A DNA stretch of 64,000 nucleotides from Flavobacteriales bacterium (GCA_016703005.1 JADJCX010000033.1:310001-374000); one strand, 5' to 3'; positions 34,607 to 42,904 are shown, counted from the first letter of the stretch. Translations and numbers: made by a program. The notes: generated from the sequence alone by a model not told the origin.

Positions 34607-35790
34607 TCCACTATCACATGGCCGAAGATTGGGGAAGCTTACACCGATCCTTTGCATATCTGCCCGCATAGAAAGTCGCTTGGCCTGGAGTCTTTGATTT
34701 CGATGCCGAAGGACTGCATCCTTCGATAAATGGTTTCGAAACCCACCATCGAAGGTTTGCCGTATTCAGCATTCACAGGTATATAGAATGGCTTGGTGAG
34801 AACATCGGCGGCTTCGCTGAAACGCTCATGCTTTATAAGGACCGCCAAGGAGAAAAGAAACAACTCATGAATGAGAAATCTGTAGTTGTCAAACTCCCAG
34901 TCCTGCCAAGAATTCAAATTGGGTGACTTGTCCATATACGGAATGATGTCTTCAAAGAACCGATGAAGGCGATTAATGATTGCCTCACTCGGGTGATACT
35001 GGGCGATAGCCACGAAGAGATGAAGCATCTCGTTTCGTTGCGGAAGAAAGTCTCCAATGCTCGCTACTACTGCCTCACCGAATTCTCCAGCCGGGTTCAC
35101 TAATCTGATTCGCTCAAGGTTCTTGGCAAACGTTGTGCAGTACTCATCAAAGGCACCTTCAGCGTAGCTTTTATGGTCCCTTAGACCTTCCAGGCACCTT
35201 TTGAACAATAGAGAGGTGCCCAATGATGCATGCTCGCCCTCGTTCAAGAACGTGGGCATGGTACCTATTTCGGGCTTCACATAAAGGGGTTTGTCAAAAA
35301 TCCATCGGAGCAGCCGTTCAAGGTTGTCCGAGTACCGGTCCAATTCACTGAGGTCGATGTAGATTCTGGCCTTGTAGTATGTAGGAAGAAAGGGTTTGTC
35401 ATTTGCGTCTTTATGGCTCACAACAGCAACGAACTTGTTTTGGTCTTGTCTGTCGTAAACTTCCTTAGAGATGATTTGCGTTTCAGTTCCAACACCACCC
35501 GATCGACCGTCCGCCTTACTCGCGTATTTCTCATCGCAGATAATAACCACCTTCTTAATGTCTGGATTGGTGACCATTTGCTCCATGAAGGCCACCGCAT
35601 CATGCCCTTCCCTCAAATCCCATTTGTCCAGAATCACATCCACTCCAGCCGACCGCAATTGAGTTGCAAGATCAATGACCCATTGTTCGTGATCCGGGCT
35701 GGACCAGCTGTATGAGATGAAGAGTTTTGGGGCGGACATCCGATTATGAGTATGAGGCAAAGATGGCTCCCACTTGTCGCGTGATGGGCT

Positions 35791-36053
35791 GACGCTCGCC
35801 TTCGACTCGCTTAATTGCAAGTCAGCATTGCAGCGATTGGCTACATTCGCATCATGCGAGCTATGACGCGGCGAATATGGATATGTGGCTAAGCCACTAT
35901 CTCATTATGGCCCCGTAGCTCAGTCGGTCAGAGCATCTGCCTTATACGCAGCCGGTCGCAGGTTCAAGTCCTGCCGGGGCTACTGATATTCCATCTCACC
36001 TTCATCACATGCACCCGCTCGCGCATTGCAGACGCTCGCCTTCGGCGAGTGTC
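35791..36053 (+). repeat. REP-like small palindromes flanking the tRNA
   Basis: 36031-36053 is a hairpin: gacgctcgcc, a TTC loop, and the matching right arm with one G-U pair. A related copy at 35791-35810 shares the left arm and loop but has a mutated right arm. A third, more diverged copy with the same gtgatgggctgacg lead-in lies at 42936-42960. Between the first two sits the tRNA gene. Apart from these and the tRNA, the 375 bases between the SEFIR start and the next ORF hold nothing recognisable. Confidence 0.55.
35909..35982 (+). tRNA. tRNA with UAU anticodon, predicted tRNA-Ile
   Basis: A 74-nt cloverleaf without encoded CCA. Acceptor GGCCCCG pairs with CGGGGCT (one G-U), followed by discriminator A. 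The D-arm is GCTC...GAGC, the T-arm GCAGG TTCAAGT CCTGC. The anticodon arm TCTGC/GCAGC has one T-C mismatch at 27-43, and the loop CTTATAC gives anticodon TAT at 35943-35945. The acceptor and T-arm resemble tRNA-Ile2 sequences, which in most bacteria have a CAU anticodon modified to lysidine-AU. A UAU isoleucine tRNA is uncommon. Confidence 0.85.
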
Positions 36054-36114
36054 CGAGCGGTGTACCAGCATGTGGTAAAGATCGGATACAAGATGAACTC
36101 TGGATATTAGAGCC

Positions 36115-36351
36115 ATGAAGACTCAATGGGCATACTATGATTTTAGGACGGAGATTGTCACGGACAACGTAGGTGGCTCCGTCGCCGTTCAATTGCATAG
36201 GACAGGCACATCGGGAGAAGAAGTGTTGGCAGCGGCGGTAACCTACTGGGACGCGGATGGTCAGTTCCAGGTTAGTGTTTATGTCAAGCAAGTGCCAGTG
36301 ACCATTCTTGAAGTAGTCATTGCTGAGGCTCGGGCCGCTGTTCCAACCTAG
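36115..36351 (+). CDS. Small hypothetical protein
   Basis: A 78-residue ORF with an ordinary amino-acid composition and a plausible fold order: strand MKTQWAYYDFRTEIV, strand GGSVAVQLHRTG, strand VTYWDADGQFQVSVYV, then helix TILEVVIAEARAAV. No known domain recognised. It lies between the tRNA and the cupin, in the accessory part of the window. No antisense or sense shadow gene competes for it. Function unknown. Confidence 0.55.
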   Translation: MKTQWAYYDFRTEIVTDNVGGSVAVQLHRTGTSGEEVLAAAVTYWDADGQFQVSVYVKQVPVTILEVVIAEARAAVPT

Positions 36352-36431
36352 ATGCCGGCTTGCGCCGTTCGGGTTACTGCGCACCGATCGCGTGAATCGC
36401 TGACGTCCCGACAAGTCCGGATGTCCTTCGG

Positions 36432-36824
36432 TCAAGGCCTGTGGCCCGCCTTACCGATCCCCGTCGGCTGTATCGCGCTGGTCTCCACCATCAACACCAC
36501 GGTCTTCTTGGGTGCGCGCGGGCGGTGCATTACGCCCTTGGTGATGGTGACACCCTGTTGGGGGTTCAGTTCGATGGTGCGGTCCTCGAGGTCTATGAGC
36601 AGTTGGCCTTCAAGCACCAGGAAGAACTCATCGTCGTTGTCGTGCTTGTGCCAGTGGAACTCGCCCTCCAGCATGCCCAAGCGCACCACGCTGTCGTTCA
36701 CCTGGCTCAGGGTGCGGTTGGCCCACTTCTCCTTGGTGGCAGCCACAACAGCGGGAATGTCGATCTTCTCGAGGTGTGCGAACTGCACACCGAGGTCAAT
36801 GTCGTAGGTGGTCTTGGGTTCCAT
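36432..36824 (-). CDS. Cupin-domain protein
   Basis: A 130-residue single-domain cupin. Motif 1 is EFHWHKHDNDDEFFLVLEG (His, His and Glu metal ligands) and motif 2 lies around GVTITKGVMHRPRAP (one His). The short, metal-binding beta-barrel is typical of small dioxygenase- or isomerase-like cupins; the substrate is unknown. Monocistronic, with the minisatellite region immediately upstream. Confidence 0.9.
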   Translation of the reverse strand: MEPKTTYDIDLGVQFAHLEKIDIPAVVAATKEKWANRTLSQVNDSVVRLGMLEGEFHWHKHDNDDEFFLVLEGQLLIDLEDRTIELNPQQGVTITKGVMHRPRAPKKTVVLMVETSAIQPTGIGKAGHRP

Positions 36825-37350
36825 TGGGCTTGGGCGTCGATCAAATCTAGCTTGGCGCTGCGTCTATAAGTAAGGAACGCGCGCGCGGCTTACGATGGAG
36901 AGGTACAAGGGTTTCACCTTTCATTCTCCTTGATCTGCTGGCCACGAGTAGGGATATTTCGGAAGCTGATAGAGACATGTTCAGCGCAGACATGGGCATG
37001 TTGAAGTTGAACAGAGACCTGTTGGCCACGAACAGGGACATGATCGCCGCTGAAAGAGACATGTCGGCGGCCGATAGAGACATGTTAGCCGCTGAAAGAG
37101 GCATGATAGCGGCTGACAGAGACATGTTAGCCGCTGAAAGAGGCATGTTAGCGGCCGACAGAGACATGTTAGCCGCTGACAAGCATGTTGATCGCTGACA
37201 TGTACATGTCAGCCGTAAAAAGAGGCGTACGGAAGTCAAGCTTTTACTCTGACGGAGGTGTTTCCTCGCATCCGATCGCAGGTCAGCAGCCTTCGGTGTG
37301 TGTCATTCAGTCAAGGGCCTGTGGCCCGCCGCATGCATTAGCTTGAACCC
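36825..37350 (+). repeat. Intergenic region with a 21-bp tandem repeat encoding heptads
   Basis: 526 bases without a confident gene. From about 36935 to 37187 there are twelve tandem units of 21 bp. In one frame they read as heptads such as MIAAERD, MSAADRD, MLAAERG, MLAADRD; the first units are diverged (LLATSRD, ISEADRD, MFSADMG). An ATG at 36977 gives 73 residues, and the open frame extends upstream without an ATG. The opposite strand is also open through the array. The remaining bases show only a short copy of tcaagggcctgtggcccgcc at about 37312, also present near 36431. Confidence 0.8.
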
Positions 37351-38010
37351 GTGTTCCCTGCCACCCTAAATATCACTGTCTTCTGCGGCGCATTGCTGGT
37401 CGCTTGCGTCGTTGCTGCCCAGCCGCCGAAAGAGCCGGGGTCGTTCAGGCCACCCGACCTGGTGGAGATCGTGAAGCTGGATAAGACCATCAAGCTCGAC
37501 ATCCGCTACGCCACGAAGAACAATTTCCTGGGGCGACCGGTGTACAAACATGCACGGGCCTTTTTGCAGCGCCCGGCCGCCGAGGCACTGGTGCGCGTGC
37601 ACCAAGCGCTGAAGGCGCAGGGCTTCGGGCTGCTGGTCTTCGATGGCTACCGGCCGTGGAGCGTTACCAAGGTTTTTTGGGACAGCACACCCAACGACAA
37701 GAAGAGCTACGTGGCCGACCCCGCAGTAGGCTCGCGGCACAACCGCGGATGCGCGGTGGACCTCACCTTGTTCGACCTCAAGACAGGTCGCGCTGTAACG
37801 ATGCCCAGCGAATACGACGAGATGACGGAACGGTCGCATGCGGACCATTCCGGTGCAACGCCGGAGGCCACGCGCCTGCGCGATCTGCTCATCGCGGCCA
37901 TGCAAGCGCAAGGCTTCACGGTCTTCGCCACCGAGTGGTGGCACTTCGACTACAAGGACTGGAAGGAGTATGCGATCCTGGATGTTCCGTTCAAGGAGAT
38001 CGGGAAGTAG
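37351..38010 (+). CDS. D-alanyl-D-alanine dipeptidase, VanX/DdpX type (M15D)
   Basis: GTG start, signal peptide (NITVFCGALLVACVVAAQ), then a 190-residue M15D zinc peptidase domain. Zinc ligands are seen in SRHNRGCAVDLTLF (the SxHxxGxAxD motif with Asn/Arg variation) and EWWHFDY, plus the upstream FDGYRPWSV. It hydrolyses D-Ala-D-Ala; in non-pathogenic Bacteroidota it probably recycles peptidoglycan peptides in the periplasm rather than conferring glycopeptide resistance, since no vanH/vanA-type ligase is nearby. Two degraded copies of its 3' part occur downstream. Confidence 0.9.
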   Translation: MFPATLNITVFCGALLVACVVAAQPPKEPGSFRPPDLVEIVKLDKTIKLDIRYATKNNFLGRPVYKHARAFLQRPAAEALVRVHQALKAQGFGLLVFDGYRPWSVTKVFWDSTPNDKKSYVADPAVGSRHNRGCAVDLTLFDLKTGRAVTMPSEYDEMTERSHADHSGATPEATRLRDLLIAAMQAQGFTVFATEWWHFDYKDWKEYAILDVPFKEIGK

Positions 38011-38102
38011 ATGTCATTGGAATGTGAGTCGGAACCGCATAGGCCAAGAGCCGGGAGGCAACGCGCGTTCCGTCCTGCGTCTACTTTCGGCATTCTACCC
38101 CC

Positions 38103-39389
38103 ATGCGTGCACATACCCGTTCCTTCCTGCTATCCTGCGCTCTCGCATTCGCCCCGCTGGCACAGGCGCAGGACTTCTTCTGGGACTTCGAAGGAGCGAA
38201 CGGCCTCGATGGATGGCACATGTATGATGGCAGTTCGATGCAGACGGGACCAGGTGCGGCCAGTGCGACCAGCGTGCGTTTGCAGAGCGGACCGCCCCTT
38301 AACAGCGGATCGTTCGATTCGGCCATGTTCTTCTACCATGTTGTGCCGTACGACCCTAACGTCTTTTACAACATTACAGTTGGGTGCATGACACTCGACC
38401 CCGATGTGTACCCGATGGTATACCTCGGTTGGCTCGATACGCTGACCCAGCCCGCATTCCTGAACGCCGCGAACACCAGCATGACCGTTTCGACGGGCCC
38501 CTCCAGCTGGGCCATCGCCGAATTGCTGGATGAGTATCCCATCACCGGAACGGGCGCGTACTGCATCATCATTTCGGCTTCATCGTTGATCCCGGGCGAA
38601 GCCCTGTTCGACAACATTTCCGTTGAGATGATACCGCAGGGCTCGGCCATGCTCCGCGCGCCAAGGCTGTTCCTGGGCGGCAACTTCGATAGCGGCATCA
38701 ACCGGATGGGCCACCATCTCAACGACCTGGGATTAGTGCCGGCCACGGAGCCATACACGGCCATGGGTTACCAGCAGATCGGCGGTGGTGGGGAGATGTG
38801 CACACCCTTTGTGATGGAACCGAGCTTCAACTTCAACGCCGTGGATTGGGTGCGCCTCGAATTGCGTTCGGCCTTGGACCCGACCGTGGTGGTGGCCACG
38901 CGGCAGCTCATGCTCACTTCACTCGGTCTTACGTGCGGCCCCAATGGGCAACTGAACCTGCACTTCGATCTGCCGGCCGGCAACTATTACGTGGCCGTGC
39001 GCCACCGGAACCATCTGGGTGCGATGACCGCCACGCCGGTGGCGCTGCCAAGTCCATTTCCATGGTGGGCGGTGGATTTCCGCTCGCCTTCGCTTGCCAC
39101 ATGGGGCAGCAATGCGCGCAAGGCGGTGGGGGCGAACATGGTGCTATGGGAAGGCGATGTCACAGGCGACCACTTGCTCAAGTATGTGGGTATGAACAAC
39201 GACCGCGACCCCATTCTCGTGGCCATTGGTGCGTTGCCCATCGCTACCCTCACCGGTCAGTACCGCAAAGAGGATGTGACCATCGATGTCGTCGTGAAGT
39301 ATGTCGGGGTGAACAACGACCGTGACCCCATCCTTGTGAATATCGGCGGTAATACGCCCAATGCCGTGCGCGTGGAGCAGGTGCCATAG
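38103..39389 (+). CDS. Secreted protein with C-terminal DRDPI repeats (paralog 1)
   Basis: A 428-residue protein with signal peptide (FLLSCALAFAPLAQAQ), a jelly-roll-like N-terminal domain (DFEGANGLDGW...), a central beta-rich domain (WVRLELRSALDPTVVVATR; GNYYVAVRHRNHLGAM), and two C-terminal repeats of LKYVGMNNDRDPILVAIG and VKYVGVNNDRDPILVNIGG type that resemble calcium-binding dockerin-like loops. It ends AVRVEQVP. No typical T9SS type A domain is visible; the repeat/EQVP end may itself be a surface-sorting or docking device. Paralogous to the gene at 41600-42904, both next to vanX-type sequence. Confidence 0.75.
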   Translation: MRAHTRSFLLSCALAFAPLAQAQDFFWDFEGANGLDGWHMYDGSSMQTGPGAASATSVRLQSGPPLNSGSFDSAMFFYHVVPYDPNVFYNITVGCMTLDPDVYPMVYLGWLDTLTQPAFLNAANTSMTVSTGPSSWAIAELLDEYPITGTGAYCIIISASSLIPGEALFDNISVEMIPQGSAMLRAPRLFLGGNFDSGINRMGHHLNDLGLVPATEPYTAMGYQQIGGGGEMCTPFVMEPSFNFNAVDWVRLELRSALDPTVVVATRQLMLTSLGLTCGPNGQLNLHFDLPAGNYYVAVRHRNHLGAMTATPVALPSPFPWWAVDFRSPSLATWGSNARKAVGANMVLWEGDVTGDHLLKYVGMNNDRDPILVAIGALPIATLTGQYRKEDVTIDVVVKYVGVNNDRDPILVNIGGNTPNAVRVEQVP

Positions 39390-39473
39390 GGGGTTACGAA
39401 CTGGCGCGGGCCTTTCTAAGCGTCCATCGCAGAGTCGCTTGTGCGCGAGTCCTACGCATGAGGCCGCAGGGGC

Positions 39474-39587
39474 TCGCAGGCCGAGGGCTTCACCGTCTTC
39501 GCCACCGAGTGGTGGCACTTCGACCACAAGGACGGGAAGGAGTATGCGATCTTCGATGTGGAGTTCGGCAGGATCAAGGGTCAGTAG
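39474..39587 (+). pseudogene. vanX 3' remnant 1
   Basis: The last about 36 codons of a VanX-type gene are readable without an N-terminus: AEGFTVFATEWWHFDHKDG then KEYAIFDVEF, GRIKGQ and TAG at 39585-39587. The EWWHFD zinc motif is intact but there is no start codon or upstream domain, so it is a truncated duplicate. Confidence 0.75.
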
Positions 39588-39596
39588 TTCCCCCGC

Positions 39597-41153
39597 CTAT
39601 TCCTTCACTATGCGCAGGCAGGTCAAACCTTCATTGGAAGTCACCTGCAGGACGTAGGGTCCTGAAGGGAGAATACTCAGGTCAACAAGGGAGCCGCCAA
39701 CGCGAAAGTGCCCAGTTTGCACTGTCGCACCCAAGGTGTTGATGACCACATAGACTGCGTTACTGCCTATGTCGCCGGTGATCCTGAAGACGCCGTTGCT
39801 CGGGTTCGGTGTGGCAGTGAGTCCCGGTGCTGGCAGTGATGGGTCCACCGCTGTGCTGAAATCCTCCTCACCGAGTTCAACAAGCCATACATCGCGCACG
39901 CCTATGAAGTCCTGGACGTCGCCATCATTCGATTGTGCATGCCCGGCCATCATGAAGTGGCCGTTGGGAAGTGCGACGATCGCCGAGCCGCCGTCAAAGT
40001 CGGTGCCGCCCATTGTTTTCTGCCACAGGAGATCCCCGAACGGGTCCAGACGTACAACCCAAGCATCGGACCAGCCTTGGTTGCTGGTCACGTCGCCATC
40101 GGCAGAGCGTGTGTTACCGGTGAAAATGAACCCACCGTCATAGAGCTGGTCCATGTCGATCGGGGTGTCGAACAGAGAGCCACCGATACAATGCTGCCAC
40201 TGCAGGTTGCCCAGTGAGTCCAGCTTCACGATCCAAGCGTCCTCATCGCCGTGGAGGCCGCTCACGTCGCCATCATTGGACGAGGTTCTCGCGGCGATCA
40301 CATAGCCACCATCCGAGGTGAGCGCCAGATCGAACGGGTTTTCGGACCACGTGCCGCCAAAGGACTGCTCCCAGAGGATCGCACCGACGCTGTCCACCTT
40401 CACCAACCACACATCGTTGGCGCCGAGGTTCTGGGAAACGTCGCCATCGGAGGACAAAGAACTGGCCGCGAAGACATAGCCGCCGTCCATGGTCCTGGTG
40501 ATGGACCAACCCACTTCGGCCAAGCTGCCGCCGTAGCACCGCTGCCATTCCAACCCGCCAGTGCTGTCGAGCTTCACCACCCATGCGTCGTCCGCACCGT
40601 GATTGCCGCTCACGTCGCCGTCGTTCGAGGTGGTGCGCGCTATCAGTATGCAGCCACCGTCCGGCGTGCCTTCAATGCACGCCACGGTCTCGTTGCTCGA
40701 TCCACCGAGGTCGATGTTCCACTGTACGTTCCCACCGCTATCGAGCTTTACCACCCCGATGTCCGAGTAAAGCACCGGATACGGCGTGATGTACCCGGTA
40801 AGGAAGTAACCACCGTCAGCGGTTGGTGCGAGACCATGGGCATCATCCCAACTAACACCGCCCAGCGTTTGCTGCCATAGCAGCGTTCCGGTGCTATCGA
40901 TCTTGAATACCCACATGTCGTGATCGCCGTTCTGCCCCGAAATGTCGCCATCGACCGAGGTTGTGAACCCGGAGACAACGAAGCCGTTGTCAGCCGTGCG
41001 CAGGAGGTTGCGCCCCATCTCGTCATGCGATCCTCCATAGGTCTCCTGCCATACAATGGGCGGTGCTATCTGGCCGATGATGGTGCCGCGCAACACAAGA
41101 ACCGCAACAGGGATGATCGTCCAACGAAAGAAGCGGGCGACTGAGCTTTGCAT
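39597..41153 (-). CDS. Secreted repeat protein with T9SS type A sorting domain
   Basis: ATG 41153 (MQSSVARFFRWTIIP) starts a signal peptide; the longer frame runs into the vanX remnant. The 518-residue protein has about seven repeats of roughly 55 residues containing SNDGDVSG.HG.DAWVVKLDS and WQ..(G)GS patterns, probably a beta-propeller. The final about 85 residues are a T9SS sorting domain (LTATPNPSNGVFRITGDIG ... GPYVLQVTSNEGLTCLRIVKE). It is opposite in orientation to the flanking vanX-type sequences. Surface or extracellular, ligand unknown. Confidence 0.82.
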   Translation of the reverse strand: MQSSVARFFRWTIIPVAVLVLRGTIIGQIAPPIVWQETYGGSHDEMGRNLLRTADNGFVVSGFTTSVDGDISGQNGDHDMWVFKIDSTGTLLWQQTLGGVSWDDAHGLAPTADGGYFLTGYITPYPVLYSDIGVVKLDSGGNVQWNIDLGGSSNETVACIEGTPDGGCILIARTTSNDGDVSGNHGADDAWVVKLDSTGGLEWQRCYGGSLAEVGWSITRTMDGGYVFAASSLSSDGDVSQNLGANDVWLVKVDSVGAILWEQSFGGTWSENPFDLALTSDGGYVIAARTSSNDGDVSGLHGDEDAWIVKLDSLGNLQWQHCIGGSLFDTPIDMDQLYDGGFIFTGNTRSADGDVTSNQGWSDAWVVRLDPFGDLLWQKTMGGTDFDGGSAIVALPNGHFMMAGHAQSNDGDVQDFIGVRDVWLVELGEEDFSTAVDPSLPAPGLTATPNPSNGVFRITGDIGSNAVYVVINTLGATVQTGHFRVGGSLVDLSILPSGPYVLQVTSNEGLTCLRIVKE

Positions 41154-41208
41154 GATGCAATGTAAACCTCCTTCCATAGGCCCAAAGCGCTCGAGGCGGA
41201 ACAGTTGT

Positions 41209-41488
41209 CCGCGCGGCACAACCGCGGCTGCGCGGTGGATCTCACACTCTTCGACCTCAAGACCGGTCAGGCCGTGACGATGCCAGCGAACACGATGAGA
41301 TGAACGAACGGTCCTACCCGACCTATTCAGGTGCTGCTCCGGAAGCCACGCGCATGCGCGATCTGCTGATCGCGGCGATGCAGGCGGAGGGCTTCACGGT
41401 CTTCGCCACCGAGTGGTGGCACTTCGACTATAAGGACTGGAAGGAGTATGCGATCTTGGATCTACCGTTCAAGGAGATCGGGAAGTAG
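41209..41488 (+). pseudogene. vanX 3' remnant 2 (frameshifted)
   Basis: Similarity to the intact vanX begins near 41209 with RHNRGCAVDLTLFDLKTG and QAVTMP, then one C is missing relative to the intact copy, putting the rest in another frame that reads MNERSYPTYSGAAPEATRM ... EWWHFDYKDWKEYAILDLPF and stops at 41486-41488. The N-terminal half is absent. With the upstream bases to the next gene this fills the 446-base gap between 41154 and 41599. Confidence 0.8.
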
Positions 41489-41599
41489 TGGGCCATAGCT
41501 GGTGAGGTGGCGGCCTTGGCACGGTAGTCCTGATCCATCGGACCACAAGGCAACACTTCGCCGCATACCCCGTCTATCCGGTACATCATTTCCCTGCGC

Positions 41600-42904
41600 A
41601 TGCTATCCCAGTTGGTTCGTTGTGCCTCGGTAGGCATTTTTGTCATCGTCGGGAACACGGCTGCCTCGCAGACCTACAGCTTCAATTTCGAGGGTGCGAA
41701 CGGCCTTTCGGGTTGGGTGCAGAACGACGGCCAACCCATTGGCACGGGGGCAGGTGCAAGCGGTAGCACGGCGTTGTCCATTTCCGTGGACCAGGTCAAC
41801 TGGGACCGTCGTGTTTACCATCCCATTCCGTTCGACCCGACCAAGGTCTATCGGTACTCGGCCTGGACGAAAGTGGGGCAACTCTCGACTACCACATCGG
41901 TAAGGCTCGCGTGGGTCGACTTCAGCACCGGACAGCGCATCTACACCGATACCTACTATCTGAACGGAAATTATGGCGCATGGCGGCCAGGGGGTATCCC
42001 GCCTCATCTCATCCCGACGGCCGACTTCTCGTCGAACCCGAACGCACAGTTCTGCATCGTGCTCGAAGCATTCGATGGTCTTACCGGCATCGCATGGTTC
42101 GATGATGTGGTGGTGACGATGAGCGACGTTTCCTCCACTGCGTTCATCAGTGCGCTTGTGATGTTGGGCGGTACGTACACCAACGGCTACATGCCTGCCA
42201 ACCTGCGCTTGCAGAACCTGCTGCCTGTGCTGGAACCGTACACCGCGTTGGGCCATGTGCAAGTGGGTGGTGGCGGTGGCGAAACGGCGCCGGAAGCATG
42301 GTGGAACTTCAACAACCTGGACGGGCCGGTGGATTGGGTGCGGGTTGAATTGCGCTCTCCGATCGACCCGACCATCATCGTGGCCACGCGGCAAGGGCTG
42401 GTGAGCAGCATCGGCTCGATCACCGAGGTGGACGGCGGCAGTGCCCTTGGTTTCAGTGTTGCACCGGGCAATTATTACCTGGCGGTGCGGCACCGCAACC
42501 ACCTCGGGTGCATGACCGCCTCGCCGGTTTTCGTGCAAGGTGCCATCACGGTTCCGTGGTCGGCTTATGGTTTCGTGGACTTCACTGCGGCCGCTACCCC
42601 TGTTTGGGGGACCGATGCGCGGAAGCACGGTGACAACACTTACAACTACAAGGTGCTATGGCCCGGTGACACCAATGGCGATGGTGTGGTGAAGTACACC
42701 GGTGCCAACAATGACCGCGATCCCATTCTGCAAGCGATCGGCGGCGTCCTGCCGACCAATACGTTGCCCAGCGTTTACAACATACATGACGTGGGCATGG
42801 ACGGCACGGTGAAATACACCGGGTCCTTCAACGACCGCGATCCGATCCTGCAGACCATCGGAGGTGTTATTCCCACGTTGACGCGCGCGGCGCAGTTGCC
42901 TTGA
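41600..42904 (+). CDS. Secreted protein with C-terminal DRDPI repeats (paralog 2)
   Basis: A 434-residue paralog of the 38103 gene with the same order: signal peptide (SVGIFVIVGNTAASQ), FEGANGLSGWVQNDG domain, a metal/aromatic-rich segment, WVRVELRSPIDPTIIVATR, GNYYLAVRHRNHLGCM, then GDGVVKYTGANNDRDPIL and GTVKYTGSFNDRDPILQTI repeats and terminal RAAQLP. The shared architecture next to a second vanX-type fragment suggests duplication of a vanX-secreted pair. Function unknown; extracellular calcium-dependent binding is inference. Confidence 0.75.
   Translation: MLSQLVRCASVGIFVIVGNTAASQTYSFNFEGANGLSGWVQNDGQPIGTGAGASGSTALSISVDQVNWDRRVYHPIPFDPTKVYRYSAWTKVGQLSTTTSVRLAWVDFSTGQRIYTDTYYLNGNYGAWRPGGIPPHLIPTADFSSNPNAQFCIVLEAFDGLTGIAWFDDVVVTMSDVSSTAFISALVMLGGTYTNGYMPANLRLQNLLPVLEPYTALGHVQVGGGGGETAPEAWWNFNNLDGPVDWVRVELRSPIDPTIIVATRQGLVSSIGSITEVDGGSALGFSVAPGNYYLAVRHRNHLGCMTASPVFVQGAITVPWSAYGFVDFTAAATPVWGTDARKHGDNTYNYKVLWPGDTNGDGVVKYTGANNDRDPILQAIGGVLPTNTLPSVYNIHDVGMDGTVKYTGSFNDRDPILQTIGGVIPTLTRAAQLP

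Larger units (their letters stand above)
33392..34643 (-). mobile_element. IS3-family insertion sequence
   Basis: A complete 1252-bp element with orfA and orfB on the minus strand. Ends are inverted: TGTAAGCTTCCCC at 33392-33404 and its complement at 34631-34643 (13 of 13 match; similarity then continues imperfectly), with TG...CA termini. It is flanked by a 3-bp direct repeat CCG (33389-33391 and 34644-34646). Both the terminal repeats and the duplication look fresh, so insertion is recent. It splits the SEFIR gene. Confidence 0.93.
33071..35739 (-). pseudogene. SEFIR/TIR-domain protein gene interrupted by an IS3 element
   Basis: 5' part 35739-34639: SEFIR domain (KLFISYSWSSPDHEQWV; ILDKWDLREGHDAVAFMEQM; VVIICDEKYASKADGR) plus a helical effector-like region; ATG 35739 is preferred. 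3' part 33391-33071 continues GIEFQFLMQADFILFMRSEM to the end. The element occupies 33392-34643. Rejoining the halves without the element and one CCG copy, and dropping one T near 34677, yields an uninterrupted 470-residue protein with DFYAGRYAKDRAASSG across the junction. SEFIR proteins occur in anti-phage and signalling systems; a defence role is inference. As it stands the gene is broken; the 5' part would still yield 366 residues. Confidence 0.75.

Noticed and set aside
35740..36114. tRNA-targeted integrated genomic island
   Set aside because: No integrase gene and no second attachment-site copy of the tRNA 3' end were seen in the window.
36935..37187. CRISPR array at the 21-bp tandem repeat
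   Set aside because: The units are directly adjacent with no spacers, so it is a minisatellite.
36847..37239. 130-codon frame on the minus strand through the minisatellite
   Set aside because: It mostly consists of the complement of the 21-bp repeat (SLSAANM-type heptads) and has no conserved-looking ends; kept only as a note in the repeat entry.
37351..38010. Vancomycin-resistance interpretation of the vanX-type gene
   Set aside because: No vanH, D-Ala-D-Lac ligase or two-component regulator is near; the signal peptide suggests a periplasmic peptidoglycan-recycling dipeptidase.
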